Positions 16,756 to 24,455 of a stretch of 37,329 nucleotides of DNA are shown here, piece by piece. This DNA is from Acidobacteriota bacterium (lineage in GTDB: Bacteria; Acidobacteriota; Vicinamibacteria; Vicinamibacterales; UBA2999). The DNA lies in the NCBI GenBank assembly GCA_009694735.1, contig SHUG01000014.1:1-37329 (forward strand), written 5' to 3'. A program made the position numbers and the translations under genes. How positions within the stretch are numbered: the stretch's first letter is position 1; every line of letters starts with the position of its first letter. The notes below the pieces were generated by a model that worked only from the letters and a program-made list of their open reading frames with translations, did not search any database and had not been told where the DNA came from.

Positions 16756-17601
16756 ATGGCTCTGGCCGACATCAGACAACGTCCCGGCGTCTTGCTGGGC
16801 GCCGCCATCCTGATGCACGTGGTCTTGATCTCGGCCCAGGTGAACACCGCGTCGGGACTGCCGGTGCTGCAGGTGATCACCTTCGGCTCCTTTGCCGAGG
16901 TGCAGCGCGGGACCATGGCCATGGTCGACGGCGTCCGCAACCTCTGGTCGGGCTACGTCGCGTTGAAGGACGCCCACCGCGAGAACGACGCCCTCAAGCA
17001 CGAGCTGCAGACGCTGCAAGTGCGGCTGCAGGAAGAGCGCGCGGAAGCGCAGCGCACCGACAACCTGCGGCAGTTGCTGGAACTGCGCGAGCGCGCCCAC
17101 CTCGACACCACCGCGGCCGAAGTGATTGCGGCCGCGGCCTCTCCCGAGTTCCGAACCGTCACCATCGACAAGGGGACCAGCGAAGGCCTCAAGACCGACA
17201 TGGCGGTCATCTCGCCGGCGGGCGTTGTCGGCCGCGTGATCCTGCCGAGCGGGCGGGCCGCGAAGGTGCAGTTGCTGATCGATCGCAACGCCGCGGCCGG
17301 TGGGCTGATCGAGCGGACGCGCGTGCAGGGGGTGGTTGAAGGGGTTGGCGACGGCTCGCTGCGCATGGATTACGTGCCGGCTACCGCGGACGTGAAGCCA
17401 GGCGACCTGGTGGTGACCTCGGGCATCGACGGCATCTACCCGAAGGGCTTTGTGATCGGCACGATCGAACAGGTTGATCGCGGCAGCGGCGGCTATCACT
17501 TGATCACGGTGCGCCCGGCGGTGGATTTTACCCGCCTGGAAGAAGTGCTGGTCGTGCGCACGCCGCCTGCCTCGCGCGAAGGGCCCGAGGGTAAGCCGTG
17601 A
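16756..17601 (+). CDS. mreC: Rod shape-determining protein MreC
   Basis: The product is a 281-residue bitopic membrane protein that links MreB inside to PBP2 outside. An N-terminal hydrophobic segment (about residues 12-30, LLGAAILMHVVLIS) is followed by a coiled coil at about 70-115 (DAHRENDALKHELQTLQVRL), then the beta-barrel-like MreC core (TVTIDKGTSEGLKTDMAV, PAGVVGRVI, RTRVQGVVEGVGDGSLRMDYV, GDLVVTSGIDGIYPKGF), which is highly typical. Its stop overlaps the mreD start (GTGA), so the two are translationally coupled. No clear Shine-Dalgarno precedes the ATG at 16756. Confidence 0.94.
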   Translation: MALADIRQRPGVLLGAAILMHVVLISAQVNTASGLPVLQVITFGSFAEVQRGTMAMVDGVRNLWSGYVALKDAHRENDALKHELQTLQVRLQEERAEAQRTDNLRQLLELRERAHLDTTAAEVIAAAASPEFRTVTIDKGTSEGLKTDMAVISPAGVVGRVILPSGRAAKVQLLIDRNAAAGGLIERTRVQGVVEGVGDGSLRMDYVPATADVKPGDLVVTSGIDGIYPKGFVIGTIEQVDRGSGGYHLITVRPAVDFTRLEEVLVVRTPPASREGPEGKP

Positions 17602-18104
17602 AGTTGGTGGCCGCGTCGGCGGCGATCCTGGTCGCGCTGGCCCTGCAGACGACGCTGGCCGGGCTGGTGATTCGCGGCACGGCCGCGATCGACCTGGTGT
17701 TGATCGTCGTGGTCTACATCGCGCTCAAGTCCGGTCCGGTGACGGGTTTGCTGGCCGGCACCGTGGCGGGCCTGATTCAGGATGCGCTGTCGACCCCCAT
17801 GCTCGGCATCGGCGGGCTGGCCAAGACGCTGGTGGGATTTCTGTCCGGCGTACTAGCCGCCCAGTTCATCCTGACCGGGCCGCTCCCGCGGTTCGTGCTG
17901 CTGTTGCTGGCCACTGCTTTGCACGCGGCCATCTTCATGGGACTCTGTGTCTTGCTGGATCTCCGGCAGTTCCCGGACCCGGTGCCCGCCGTCATCGGGC
18001 AGGCGCTCGGCAACGGCTTCGTCGGGGTCGTCGGATTCCAGCTGATCGAGTGGCTGCCCGGCTTCGTAGACCGGCGTCGCGCCGGACGGTTTTTGAAGCG
18101 ATAA
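17598..18104 (+). CDS. mreD: Rod shape-determining protein MreD
   Basis: The product is a 168-residue integral membrane protein with about five hydrophobic segments (for example ILVALALQTTLAGLVI, LVLIVVVYIALKSG, FVLLLLATALHAAIFMGLCVLLDL). The word GLIQDALSTPMLGI matches the conserved G-x-x-x-D region of MreD. The GTG start overlaps the mreC stop by 4 nt. The protein works with MreC and RodA-PBP2 in lateral wall synthesis. Sequence identity among MreD proteins is always low, so the call leans on position and topology. Confidence 0.9.
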   Translation: MKLVAASAAILVALALQTTLAGLVIRGTAAIDLVLIVVVYIALKSGPVTGLLAGTVAGLIQDALSTPMLGIGGLAKTLVGFLSGVLAAQFILTGPLPRFVLLLLATALHAAIFMGLCVLLDLRQFPDPVPAVIGQALGNGFVGVVGFQLIEWLPGFVDRRRAGRFLKR

Positions 18105-18116
18105 TTACAGAATCGT

Positions 18117-20015
18117 ATGGCTATCGGTGAAGACAAGTGGCGGCTCACCACCCGGCTGAACGTGCTGCGGGTATCGGTGGCGGTCGCCTTCGGCCTGCTG
18201 GCCTGCGGCTTCTGGTTCTACCAGGTGGTGCAACACGCCAAGTTCAAGGAGATGGCGGAGAACAACCACCAGCGCACGCTCACCTTGCGCGCGCCGCGGG
18301 GCATCATCTTCGACCGCACCGGCCGCCTGCTGGTCGAGAACCGCAATTCCTTCAACATCTCGATCGTCCGCGAACACACCAAGGACCTCGATCGCACGAT
18401 TCGCGTGCTGGCGGCGGTGACCGGCGTCGAGGAGAAGATTGTTCGCGAAGTGGTCGATCGCCATCGCCGCGAGCCGAGCTACCGGCCCATTCTCGTCGTC
18501 CAGGACGCGACGCTGGCGCAGGTGGCGTCGGTGACCGCGCGCCGTCTTGATTTCGAGTTGCCCGACGTGATCGTCCAGGAAGTGCCGACCCGCCGGTATC
18601 CCGACCAGGAAATGGCCGCGCACCTGATCGGCTACGTCGGCGAGGCCAGCGAAGATCAAATGCAATCCGATCGCGTCACCACCGGATCGCTGGTCGGACA
18701 GTTCGGTGTCGAGCGCGTCTACAACAAGCTGCTGATGGGTGAAGACGGCGCCAAGCGCGTGGTCGTCAACAGCGTGGGCCGCGAAATCCGCACACTCGAA
18801 GAGATTCCGCCGGTGCAGGGGCGCCGCGTCCAGCTGACCATCGACTACGCCATGCAGAAGGCCGCGGAGGACGCGTTCCGCGCCTACGGTTATTTTGGAT
18901 CGGCCGTCGTGCTCGACCCCAAGACCGGTGAAGTGCTGACGCTCACGAGCCTGCCGGCGTTCGACCCGAATGATTTCGCCACCGGCATCGACCGCACGAC
19001 CTGGAATGCGCTCAACACCGACAAGTTGCGGCCGCTGCAGAATCGCGCGATCCAGGGCCGCTATCAACCGGGATCGACCTTCAAGATCGTGGTGGCGACG
19101 GCCGCGCTCGAAGAAGGGCTGATAACGCCCGAGCGGCAGATCTATTGCCCCGGGGGCGGGACCTTCTACGGCCGGTTTTTCGCGTGCCACCTGGCCGGCG
19201 GTCACGGCTACGTCGACCTGCGCCACGCGATCGAGAAGTCCTGCAACACTTACTTCTACACGGTCGGCAACATGCTCGGCGTCGACAAGATGTACAAGTG
19301 GTCGGAGAAGTTGGGCCTCGCGCTCAAGAGCGGGATCGATCTGCCGAACGAGCAGGAGAGCATCGTCCCGTCGACCGAGTGGAAGCTGAAGCGAACCGGC
19401 GAGCGCTGGTATCCCGGTGAAACCATTTCCGTCGCGATCGGCCAGGGCCAGCTCACGGTGACGCCAATATCGATGGCGGTGATGATGGCTACCGTGGCCA
19501 ATGGCGGCACTCGCGTGGTGCCGCGCCTGGTGAAGGCCCACGACGAGGGCAAGGGTTGGGAACCGGTCAAGGTGCCGCCGTCACCGTTTGCGCCGTTCCT
19601 GCTGAAGCCGGAAACGATCGCCGCCGTCCATGACGGGCTGTGGCTCGCGGTCAACGGCGCCGGCACGGCCGGACGAGGGAGGGTCGCCGGACGGGATGTT
19701 GCCGGCAAGACCGGAACGGCGCAGGTCATTTCGAATCAAGGCAAGGAACGCGCCCGCGGCAAGACCGATCGGGACCTGCGCGATCACGGCTGGTTCGTGT
19801 TCATGGTGCCAAAGGACAACCCCGAGCTGGCCGGCGTGGTGTTCTCCGAACACGGCGAGCATGGCTATTTCAGCGCCACCGTCGCCAAGCACGTCATCGA
19901 AACCTACTTCGCCCAGAAGGATGGTTTGCCGCTCCCCGTGCTGCCGCCGCCGGTGCCGGTGGCCCCGCCCGTGCGCACCGTCGCGGCCACCGGCCCGGCC
20001 GGAGGCACGCACTAG
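18117..20015 (+). CDS. mrdA: Penicillin-binding protein 2 (peptidoglycan transpeptidase)
   Basis: The product is 632 residues. One membrane anchor (about 18-37) leads to the class-B PBP pedestal, with RAPRGIIFDRTGRLLVEN near residue 58. The transpeptidase domain has Ser320-x-x-Lys323 (PGSTFKIV), Ser375-Cys-Asn377 and Lys531-Thr-Gly533 (AGKTGTAQV). It cross-links new glycan strands made by RodA during elongation. A proline-rich tail (PVLPPPVPVAPPV) ends the protein. Its TAG shares one base with the GTG start of rodA, so the partners are coupled. GATAAT (18100-18105) at the end of mreD could act as an internal promoter 11 nt before the ATG. Confidence 0.96.
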   Translation: MAIGEDKWRLTTRLNVLRVSVAVAFGLLACGFWFYQVVQHAKFKEMAENNHQRTLTLRAPRGIIFDRTGRLLVENRNSFNISIVREHTKDLDRTIRVLAAVTGVEEKIVREVVDRHRREPSYRPILVVQDATLAQVASVTARRLDFELPDVIVQEVPTRRYPDQEMAAHLIGYVGEASEDQMQSDRVTTGSLVGQFGVERVYNKLLMGEDGAKRVVVNSVGREIRTLEEIPPVQGRRVQLTIDYAMQKAAEDAFRAYGYFGSAVVLDPKTGEVLTLTSLPAFDPNDFATGIDRTTWNALNTDKLRPLQNRAIQGRYQPGSTFKIVVATAALEEGLITPERQIYCPGGGTFYGRFFACHLAGGHGYVDLRHAIEKSCNTYFYTVGNMLGVDKMYKWSEKLGLALKSGIDLPNEQESIVPSTEWKLKRTGERWYPGETISVAIGQGQLTVTPISMAVMMATVANGGTRVVPRLVKAHDEGKGWEPVKVPPSPFAPFLLKPETIAAVHDGLWLAVNGAGTAGRGRVAGRDVAGKTGTAQVISNQGKERARGKTDRDLRDHGWFVFMVPKDNPELAGVVFSEHGEHGYFSATVAKHVIETYFAQKDGLPLPVLPPPVPVAPPVRTVAATGPAGGTH

Positions 20016-21100
20016 TGTTCGAGCGCCGCCTCTATCACCATATCGACTGGGCGCTGATCGGCGCCGTGGTCGCGATTTGCGCGATCGGCCTGGCCATGAT
20101 TTACAGCACGACCGGCGGTGCCGGCCCGGTGTACTGGACCCAGGTCTACGCCCTCGGCATCGGTGCCATGGCGCTGGTGCTGTGCCTGACGTTCGACTAT
20201 CGCTCGCTCGCCGACAAGTCGCTTTTCTTTTACCTGGCGATGATGATCGCACTGGTGGGGGTGCTGTTTTTCGGCGCCGTCCGCGGCGGGTCGCGGCGCT
20301 GGATCGACCTGGGCTCGTTCAACCTGCAGCCGTCGGAATTCGCCAAGGCGACGTTGGCGCTGATGCTGGCCAAGATGCTCGGCGAAGAGCGGCGGGCGGC
20401 GCTCACCAACACCGACCTGGCCCTTGCGGTGGTGCTGACCGCGCTGCCGTTTCTCGCCATCGCGCGCCAGCCCGACCTGGGCACGGCCGTGACGCTGCTG
20501 CCCATCCTGCTGGTCGTGGCGTTCGTGGCCGGCCTGCCGATGCGCTACCTCTACACGCTGGTGTTGCTCGCGGTGCTCGCGGCGCCGATCGCCTACAAGT
20601 TCGGCCTGCGAGACTACCAGCGCGAACGGATTTCCACCTTCCTCGACCCGGCGCAGGACCCCAGGGGCGCCGGCTATCAGCAGATTCAGGCCCGCATCAC
20701 CGTCGGCTCCGGCGGCGTATGGGGCAAAGGCTACATGCAGGGCACGCAGGGTCAGCTGCGGTTCCTTCCCGTCGCGCACAACGACTTCATCTTCTCGGTG
20801 CTGGCCGAGGAGCAGGGGCTGGTCGGCGTGCTCGTCGCACTCGGGCTCTACTTGTTCGTGATTTTTCGTGCGCTCGATGCGGCCCGTCTGGCCAAGGACC
20901 GACTCGGCGCCTATCTTGTCCTGGGCGTACTCTCCTCGTTTACGTTCCAGGTTGTCTACAACATCACCATGTCGGCGGGTCTGGCGCCGGTCAAGGGGCT
21001 CACGCTGCCGCTCATGAGTTACGGCGGCTCCTCCATGATCGCGACGCTCGCCGGGTTCGGGCTGATCCTCAACGTGAGGATGCGGCGGTTTACGAACTGA
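20015..21100 (+). CDS. rodA: SEDS peptidoglycan glycosyltransferase RodA
   Basis: The product is a 361-residue polytopic membrane enzyme that polymerises lipid II into glycan during elongation, paired with PBP2. The start is the GTG at 20015, whose first base is the last base of the mrdA stop; a longer upstream frame is a shadow of mrdA. SEDS hallmarks are seen: GGSRRWIDLGSFNLQPSE near residue 90, ARQPDLGTAVTL near 150, and NDFIFSVLAEEQGLVG near 255, with about ten hydrophobic segments. The C terminus PLMSYGGSSMIATLAGFGLI is typical. The gene is 27 bp upstream of rng. Confidence 0.95.
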   Translation: MFERRLYHHIDWALIGAVVAICAIGLAMIYSTTGGAGPVYWTQVYALGIGAMALVLCLTFDYRSLADKSLFFYLAMMIALVGVLFFGAVRGGSRRWIDLGSFNLQPSEFAKATLALMLAKMLGEERRAALTNTDLALAVVLTALPFLAIARQPDLGTAVTLLPILLVVAFVAGLPMRYLYTLVLLAVLAAPIAYKFGLRDYQRERISTFLDPAQDPRGAGYQQIQARITVGSGGVWGKGYMQGTQGQLRFLPVAHNDFIFSVLAEEQGLVGVLVALGLYLFVIFRALDAARLAKDRLGAYLVLGVLSSFTFQVVYNITMSAGLAPVKGLTLPLMSYGGSSMIATLAGFGLILNVRMRRFTN

Positions 21101-21127
21101 TGCCGACACTTTCCTCCAGAGAGTTCC

Positions 21128-22738
21128 ATGAACAAGGAAATGATCATCGCCTCGAATGGCCACGAAACACGCGTGGCCATTCTCGAGGACGACCAGCTCG
21201 CCGAGCTGTTTGTCGAGCGCGAGCAGCATCGCGGCGTCGTCGGCAACGTCTACAAAGGCCGGGTGTCGAAAGTGCTGCCCGGCATGCAGTCGTCGTTTGT
21301 CGACATTGGCCTCGAGCGCGACGGCTTCCTATACGTGTCCGACGTGATCGCCAACCTGGACGACTACGACAAGGAGGATGACGAGGCACCAGCCGAGCCG
21401 GCGGCCGACGCCAACGGCACCGCCGAGGCGGCGCCGGCCGGCGCCCAATCCGAGCGTCGCGGCCGTGGCCGGGGCCGGGGCGATCGCGAGGAGGGCAAGG
21501 AACGCGCGCCCGAGCCGAAGATCGAGGAGCTGCTGAAGGAAGGCCAGGACGTCATCGTCCAGGTCGCCAAGGAGCCGCTCGGTACCAAGGGCGCGCGCCT
21601 GACCTGCCACGTGACGTTGCCCGGGCGCTTTCTCGTGTTCATGCCGACCGTCGACCACATCGGCATCTCGCGGAAGATCGACAGCCGCGACGAGCGCACC
21701 CGCCTGCGGGGCATCGTCAAGGAATTCCGCGACCAGCATCACTTCAGCGGCGGCGTGATCATCCGCACCGCGGCGTCGAACCGGTCGAAGGACGACATCC
21801 TTGCGGACCTGAATTACTTTTACAAGATCTGGGTCGACATGCGGCAGCGCGGCGAGCAGAAGCGCTCGCCGGTCACCGTCTACCAGGAGCCCAGCCTGGT
21901 GGCCAAGCTGCTGCGCGACCTGCTGACCGACGACTACTCGGCCATTCGCATCGATCACCCGGGGGAACACCAGCGCGCGCTGGAGTTCATCGGCCGCATC
22001 ATGCCGAGCCTGGCCCCGCGCGTGAAGCTCTACGACAAGGACTTCCCGATTTTTGACGAGTACGGCGTCCAGGCCGAGCTCGACAAGGCGCTGCGCAGTA
22101 AGGTGTGGCTGAAGTCGGGCGGCTCGATCGTGATCAACCAGACCGAAGCGCTGGTCGCCATCGACGTCAACACCGGCCGCTATGTCGGCAAGAAGACCGC
22201 CGGCCGCCTGGAAGACACCATCATCAAGACCAACCTCGAAGCGGCCAAGGAAATCGTGCGCCAGATTCGCCTGCGCGACCTGGGCGGCATCATCGTCTGC
22301 GACTTCATCGACATGGAGGAGAAGAAGAATCGCCTGAAGGTGTTTGGCGCGGTGGAGCAGGAGCTGCGCAAGGACCGCGCGCCGTCGAAGGCCCTCCAGG
22401 TGTCGGACTTCGGCCTCGTGATCGTTACCAGGAAGCGCGTCAAACAGAGCCTCGAGCGCGTGCTCACCGAGCCGTGTCCATACTGTTCAGGCGCCGGCAC
22501 GATCAAGTCGAGCGCGACGGTGTGCTACGAGATTCTGTCGGAAGTGAAGAAGGTGGGCGCGGACCTCGATGGGCCGGGCGTGCTGCTGCGCGTCAACCCC
22601 GACATTGCCCGCGCGCTGCAGGAAGAGGAGAAGGGCGTGCTGCGCGACCTCAAGGAATTTCTGCGCCGCGACATCATCGTCAAGCCCGACGTGCACCTGC
22701 ACCACGAGCAGTTCGATGTGATGTCGATAGGTGGATAG
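21128..22738 (+). CDS. rng: Ribonuclease G/E family endoribonuclease
   Basis: The product is 536 residues, close to RNase G in size, with no long C-terminal degradosome scaffold as in RNase E. Catalytic metal ligands are Asp346 (VAIDVNTG) and Asp392 (IIVCDFIDM). The Zn-link is Cys450-x-x-Cys453 (EPCPYCSG). The S1 RNA-binding domain (residues about 35-175) is split by a low-complexity insert at about 78-130, first acidic then Arg-Gly rich (RRGRGRGRGDREEGKE), which could add RNA contacts. It processes rRNA and mRNA 5' ends. Position after mre/rodA echoes the mreBCD-rng linkage of proteobacteria and suggests co-transcription. AGAGAG about 5 nt upstream may serve as the ribosome site. Confidence 0.93.
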   Translation: MNKEMIIASNGHETRVAILEDDQLAELFVEREQHRGVVGNVYKGRVSKVLPGMQSSFVDIGLERDGFLYVSDVIANLDDYDKEDDEAPAEPAADANGTAEAAPAGAQSERRGRGRGRGDREEGKERAPEPKIEELLKEGQDVIVQVAKEPLGTKGARLTCHVTLPGRFLVFMPTVDHIGISRKIDSRDERTRLRGIVKEFRDQHHFSGGVIIRTAASNRSKDDILADLNYFYKIWVDMRQRGEQKRSPVTVYQEPSLVAKLLRDLLTDDYSAIRIDHPGEHQRALEFIGRIMPSLAPRVKLYDKDFPIFDEYGVQAELDKALRSKVWLKSGGSIVINQTEALVAIDVNTGRYVGKKTAGRLEDTIIKTNLEAAKEIVRQIRLRDLGGIIVCDFIDMEEKKNRLKVFGAVEQELRKDRAPSKALQVSDFGLVIVTRKRVKQSLERVLTEPCPYCSGAGTIKSSATVCYEILSEVKKVGADLDGPGVLLRVNPDIARALQEEEKGVLRDLKEFLRRDIIVKPDVHLHHEQFDVMSIGG

Positions 22739-22744
22739 AGCACC

Positions 22745-22798
22745 GCGGTCTTGGGGCTTGGGTCTTGGGAAATTCCCCCAGTCCCAAGTCCCGGGTCC
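22745..22798. repeat. CTTGGG/CCCAAG repeat after rng
   Basis: The gap holds CTTGGG words on one side (GGGTCTTGGGAAATT) and CCCAAG words on the other (CAGTCCCAAGTCCCGGGTCCC), which form an imperfect hairpin. It lies between the convergent rng and the small secreted gene and could end transcription in both directions. The GGGTC/GGGAC style resembles the mreB-mreC element. Confidence 0.5.
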
Positions 22799-23242
22799 CT
22801 AGGCGGGCGGCATGTGAATCAGGTAGCCGACGCCGGCGCGGTTAATCCACACGCGCAGGTACTCGTTACCTTTCAGCATTTCGACCTTTGAACCTGACCG
22901 TGTCGACGCCGGTGCATCGGGACCGGGCTGGAGGTCTTTGGTTTCAGCGGCGGGGACGATGCTCACGACCTCGCGACCGACGACCTTGCCACCCTGCACA
23001 AACTCGACCCAGCGTTCCATCGTCTGTCCCGGCACGGCCGGCGCGGCGGCCTGCGCCGTCAGGCGGACGGTGTAGGTCCCGGCCTTCAACGCCTTGCCAT
23101 CGGCCATCACGCTGCGGGGCAGGCGCACCGAACCGAGGGCGGCCTCACCGGCCGGAACCTGGCCTTGCGGGGTGGTTTGCGCGGACACGACGCCCGCCGT
23201 CAACACGGCCGCAAGCACTGCGACAAGAATCCTGACCTTCAT
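22799..23242 (-). CDS. Small secreted protein of unknown function
   Basis: The product is 147 residues. A signal peptide (MKVRILVAVLAAVLTAGVVSAQ) is followed by a short Pro/Gln-rich stretch and then a compact, beta-rich part with LRLPRSVMADGKALKAGTYTVRL-like features (here ALGSVRLPRSVMADGKAL) and a C terminus LRVWINRAGVGYLIHMPPA. The GTYTVRL word recalls secreted proteins that bear a carboxypeptidase-regulatory-like or DUF2911-like fold, but I cannot assign a family. GGAGGAGG lies about 6 nt before the ATG, one of the strongest ribosome sites in the window. It is a single gene, with repeats on both sides. Confidence 0.75.
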   Translation of the reverse strand: MKVRILVAVLAAVLTAGVVSAQTTPQGQVPAGEAALGSVRLPRSVMADGKALKAGTYTVRLTAQAAAPAVPGQTMERWVEFVQGGKVVGREVVSIVPAAETKDLQPGPDAPASTRSGSKVEMLKGNEYLRVWINRAGVGYLIHMPPA

Positions 23243-23331
23243 GCGTCCTCCTCCAGCGGCAATCCGGTGGATCGCCTTCGGACGCTATTATGCCAGAAGA
23301 GTGCCAGCTCTTCGACTTGACCGTTCCACTT

Positions 23332-23388
23332 GTGGCGTCCGGCTTAAGCCGGACCTGATGGCGGAATCCGCCTGAAGGCGGACGCCAC
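23332..23388. repeat. Nested palindromic (REP-like) element
   Basis: Outer arms GTGGCGTCCG (23332-23341) and CGGACGCCAC (23379-23388) enclose two hairpins: the perfect palindrome GTCCGGCTTAAGCCGGAC (23337-23354) and CCGCCT-GA-AGGCGG (23368-23381). The first palindrome recurs with one change at 35131-35148. It lies in the 224-bp gap between two minus-strand genes; the rest of that gap shows no gene. Confidence 0.7.
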
Positions 23389-23466
23389 GTACCACTTCTT
23401 GGTAATCACGATCGACCCGCTGTGGCTGCGGACCGAGATAGGCACAGATAGGCACCGTACGCACTT

Positions 23467-23766
23467 TTAGTTACCTTTCCAGTGAACCCGCGCAAAGCCT
23501 ACCACCCGTCCCGGGCTGACAGTCAGGCCCTCCGCCGATAGCAGGGACCGTTTGAGGGACAAGCTGGAATAGCCGCCCAGTCGGCCACTAGCGGCAATCA
23601 CGCGGTGATAGGGCAGTCCCGGCCGGTCGGCGGTCCGCATGATGTTGCCGACCGCTCGCGCCGCGCGTGGCTTACCTGCCATCCGGGCCACATCGCCGTA
23701 GGTCGTCACCCGGCCCGGCGGGATGCGCGACACGATAGTCAGCACCTTCTTCTCGAAGGGGGTCAC
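23467..23766 (-). CDS. Alkyltransferase-like (ATL) DNA-binding protein
   Basis: The product is 99 residues and matches the C-terminal DNA-binding half of O6-methylguanine-DNA methyltransferase: IPPGRVTTYGDVARMAG, a winged-helix core with the Arg-finger region RAVGNIMR. The active-site PCHRV motif reads PYHRVI, with Tyr in place of the acceptor Cys, so it cannot accept an alkyl group. Proteins of this type bind O6-alkylguanine and hand the lesion to nucleotide excision repair. The GTG start at 23766 overlaps the stop of the barrel gene by 4 nt (GTGA). The pairing with an outer-membrane gene looks like read-through, not shared function. Confidence 0.88.
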   Translation of the reverse strand: MTPFEKKVLTIVSRIPPGRVTTYGDVARMAGKPRAARAVGNIMRTADRPGLPYHRVIAASGRLGGYSSLSLKRSLLSAEGLTVSPGRVVGFARVHWKGN

Positions 23767-24443
23767 CGGCCTACCGTAATGCGTGCCCGGAAGCTGGTCC
23801 CTCCCAGGTTGTTCTCATTGAAGGCCTTCGATACGCCGCCGCTGCCAATGGCGTCGGGCACCGTCGTCCACGCCAGTTCCCCGGCCAGGCCGAGCCAGCG
23901 TGTGATCTTGAACTCGGCACCGCCGCGCAAGTGGTAGCCGCCGAACCGCTCGTCGACGTCTTCACCCGCTCCGGCAAACGTGGAGGTTTCCCGGTAACCG
24001 AACGACGTGTAGCCACCGGCGGCGTACGGAATCAGCTTGGGCAGCCGGCGGATGCGAAATTTCCATCCGGCGCTGATCTCGATTGGCACGATCGTCACGT
24101 CGAGCGGGATGCCGAGCGAAATCACCTGGCCATCAAGTACCAGCGCGCGCTCACCCGACTGCGCAAACCGCCACGCGCCGACATCGACGAACAGCCCGCC
24201 GAACGGCAGGCCGAGCGTGGCGCCACCGCCGACGATCGGGCCCGACGAGGTGCCGAGCACGGCGTCGAAACTCTCTGCGGCTGCGAAGGTGAACTGCCCG
24301 GCCATGGCGTAGCCGCCAATCTGGACACTTCGCGAGGGCGCGGCCGCCGGCCGCCGAGTGCGCGTTTGCGCCGCGGCTGGAACCGTCGTCGCCGCAGCGG
24401 CGATCACGGCGAGGACGGCAATGAGCGGGAGTCGGCGTGTCAT
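23763..24443 (-). CDS. Outer-membrane beta-barrel protein
   Basis: The product is 226 residues from the ATG at 24443. A signal peptide (MTRRLPLIAVLAVIAAAATTVPAAAQ) is followed by an Arg/Pro-rich spacer and alternating hydrophobic/polar strands with aromatic girdle residues, ending LGGTSFRARITVGR. The layout is that of an eight-strand OmpA/OmpW-like barrel. TTG at 24446 is a possible start one codon earlier: the ribosome site AGGAG is 6 nt from TTG and 9 nt from ATG. That site overlaps the stop codon of the upstream protease gene, about 12 bp away, so the two are likely co-transcribed. Ligand or transport function is unknown. Confidence 0.75.
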   Translation of the reverse strand: MTRRLPLIAVLAVIAAAATTVPAAAQTRTRRPAAAPSRSVQIGGYAMAGQFTFAAAESFDAVLGTSSGPIVGGGATLGLPFGGLFVDVGAWRFAQSGERALVLDGQVISLGIPLDVTIVPIEISAGWKFRIRRLPKLIPYAAGGYTSFGYRETSTFAGAGEDVDERFGGYHLRGGAEFKITRWLGLAGELAWTTVPDAIGSGGVSKAFNENNLGGTSFRARITVGR

Positions 24444-24455
24444 CAAGTACAGCTC

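Noticed and set aside
18105-19541. 478-codon minus-strand open frame opposite mrdA
   Set aside because: Antisense to well-conserved PBP2 motifs; no recognisable protein features.
19630-21381. 583-codon plus-strand frame overlapping mrdA, rodA and rng
   Set aside because: Out of frame with three well-supported genes and Arg/Pro-rich; a shadow.
21128-22738. RNase E instead of RNase G
   Set aside because: The protein ends soon after the Zn-link and small domain, with no long C-terminal scaffold, so RNase G is the better name.
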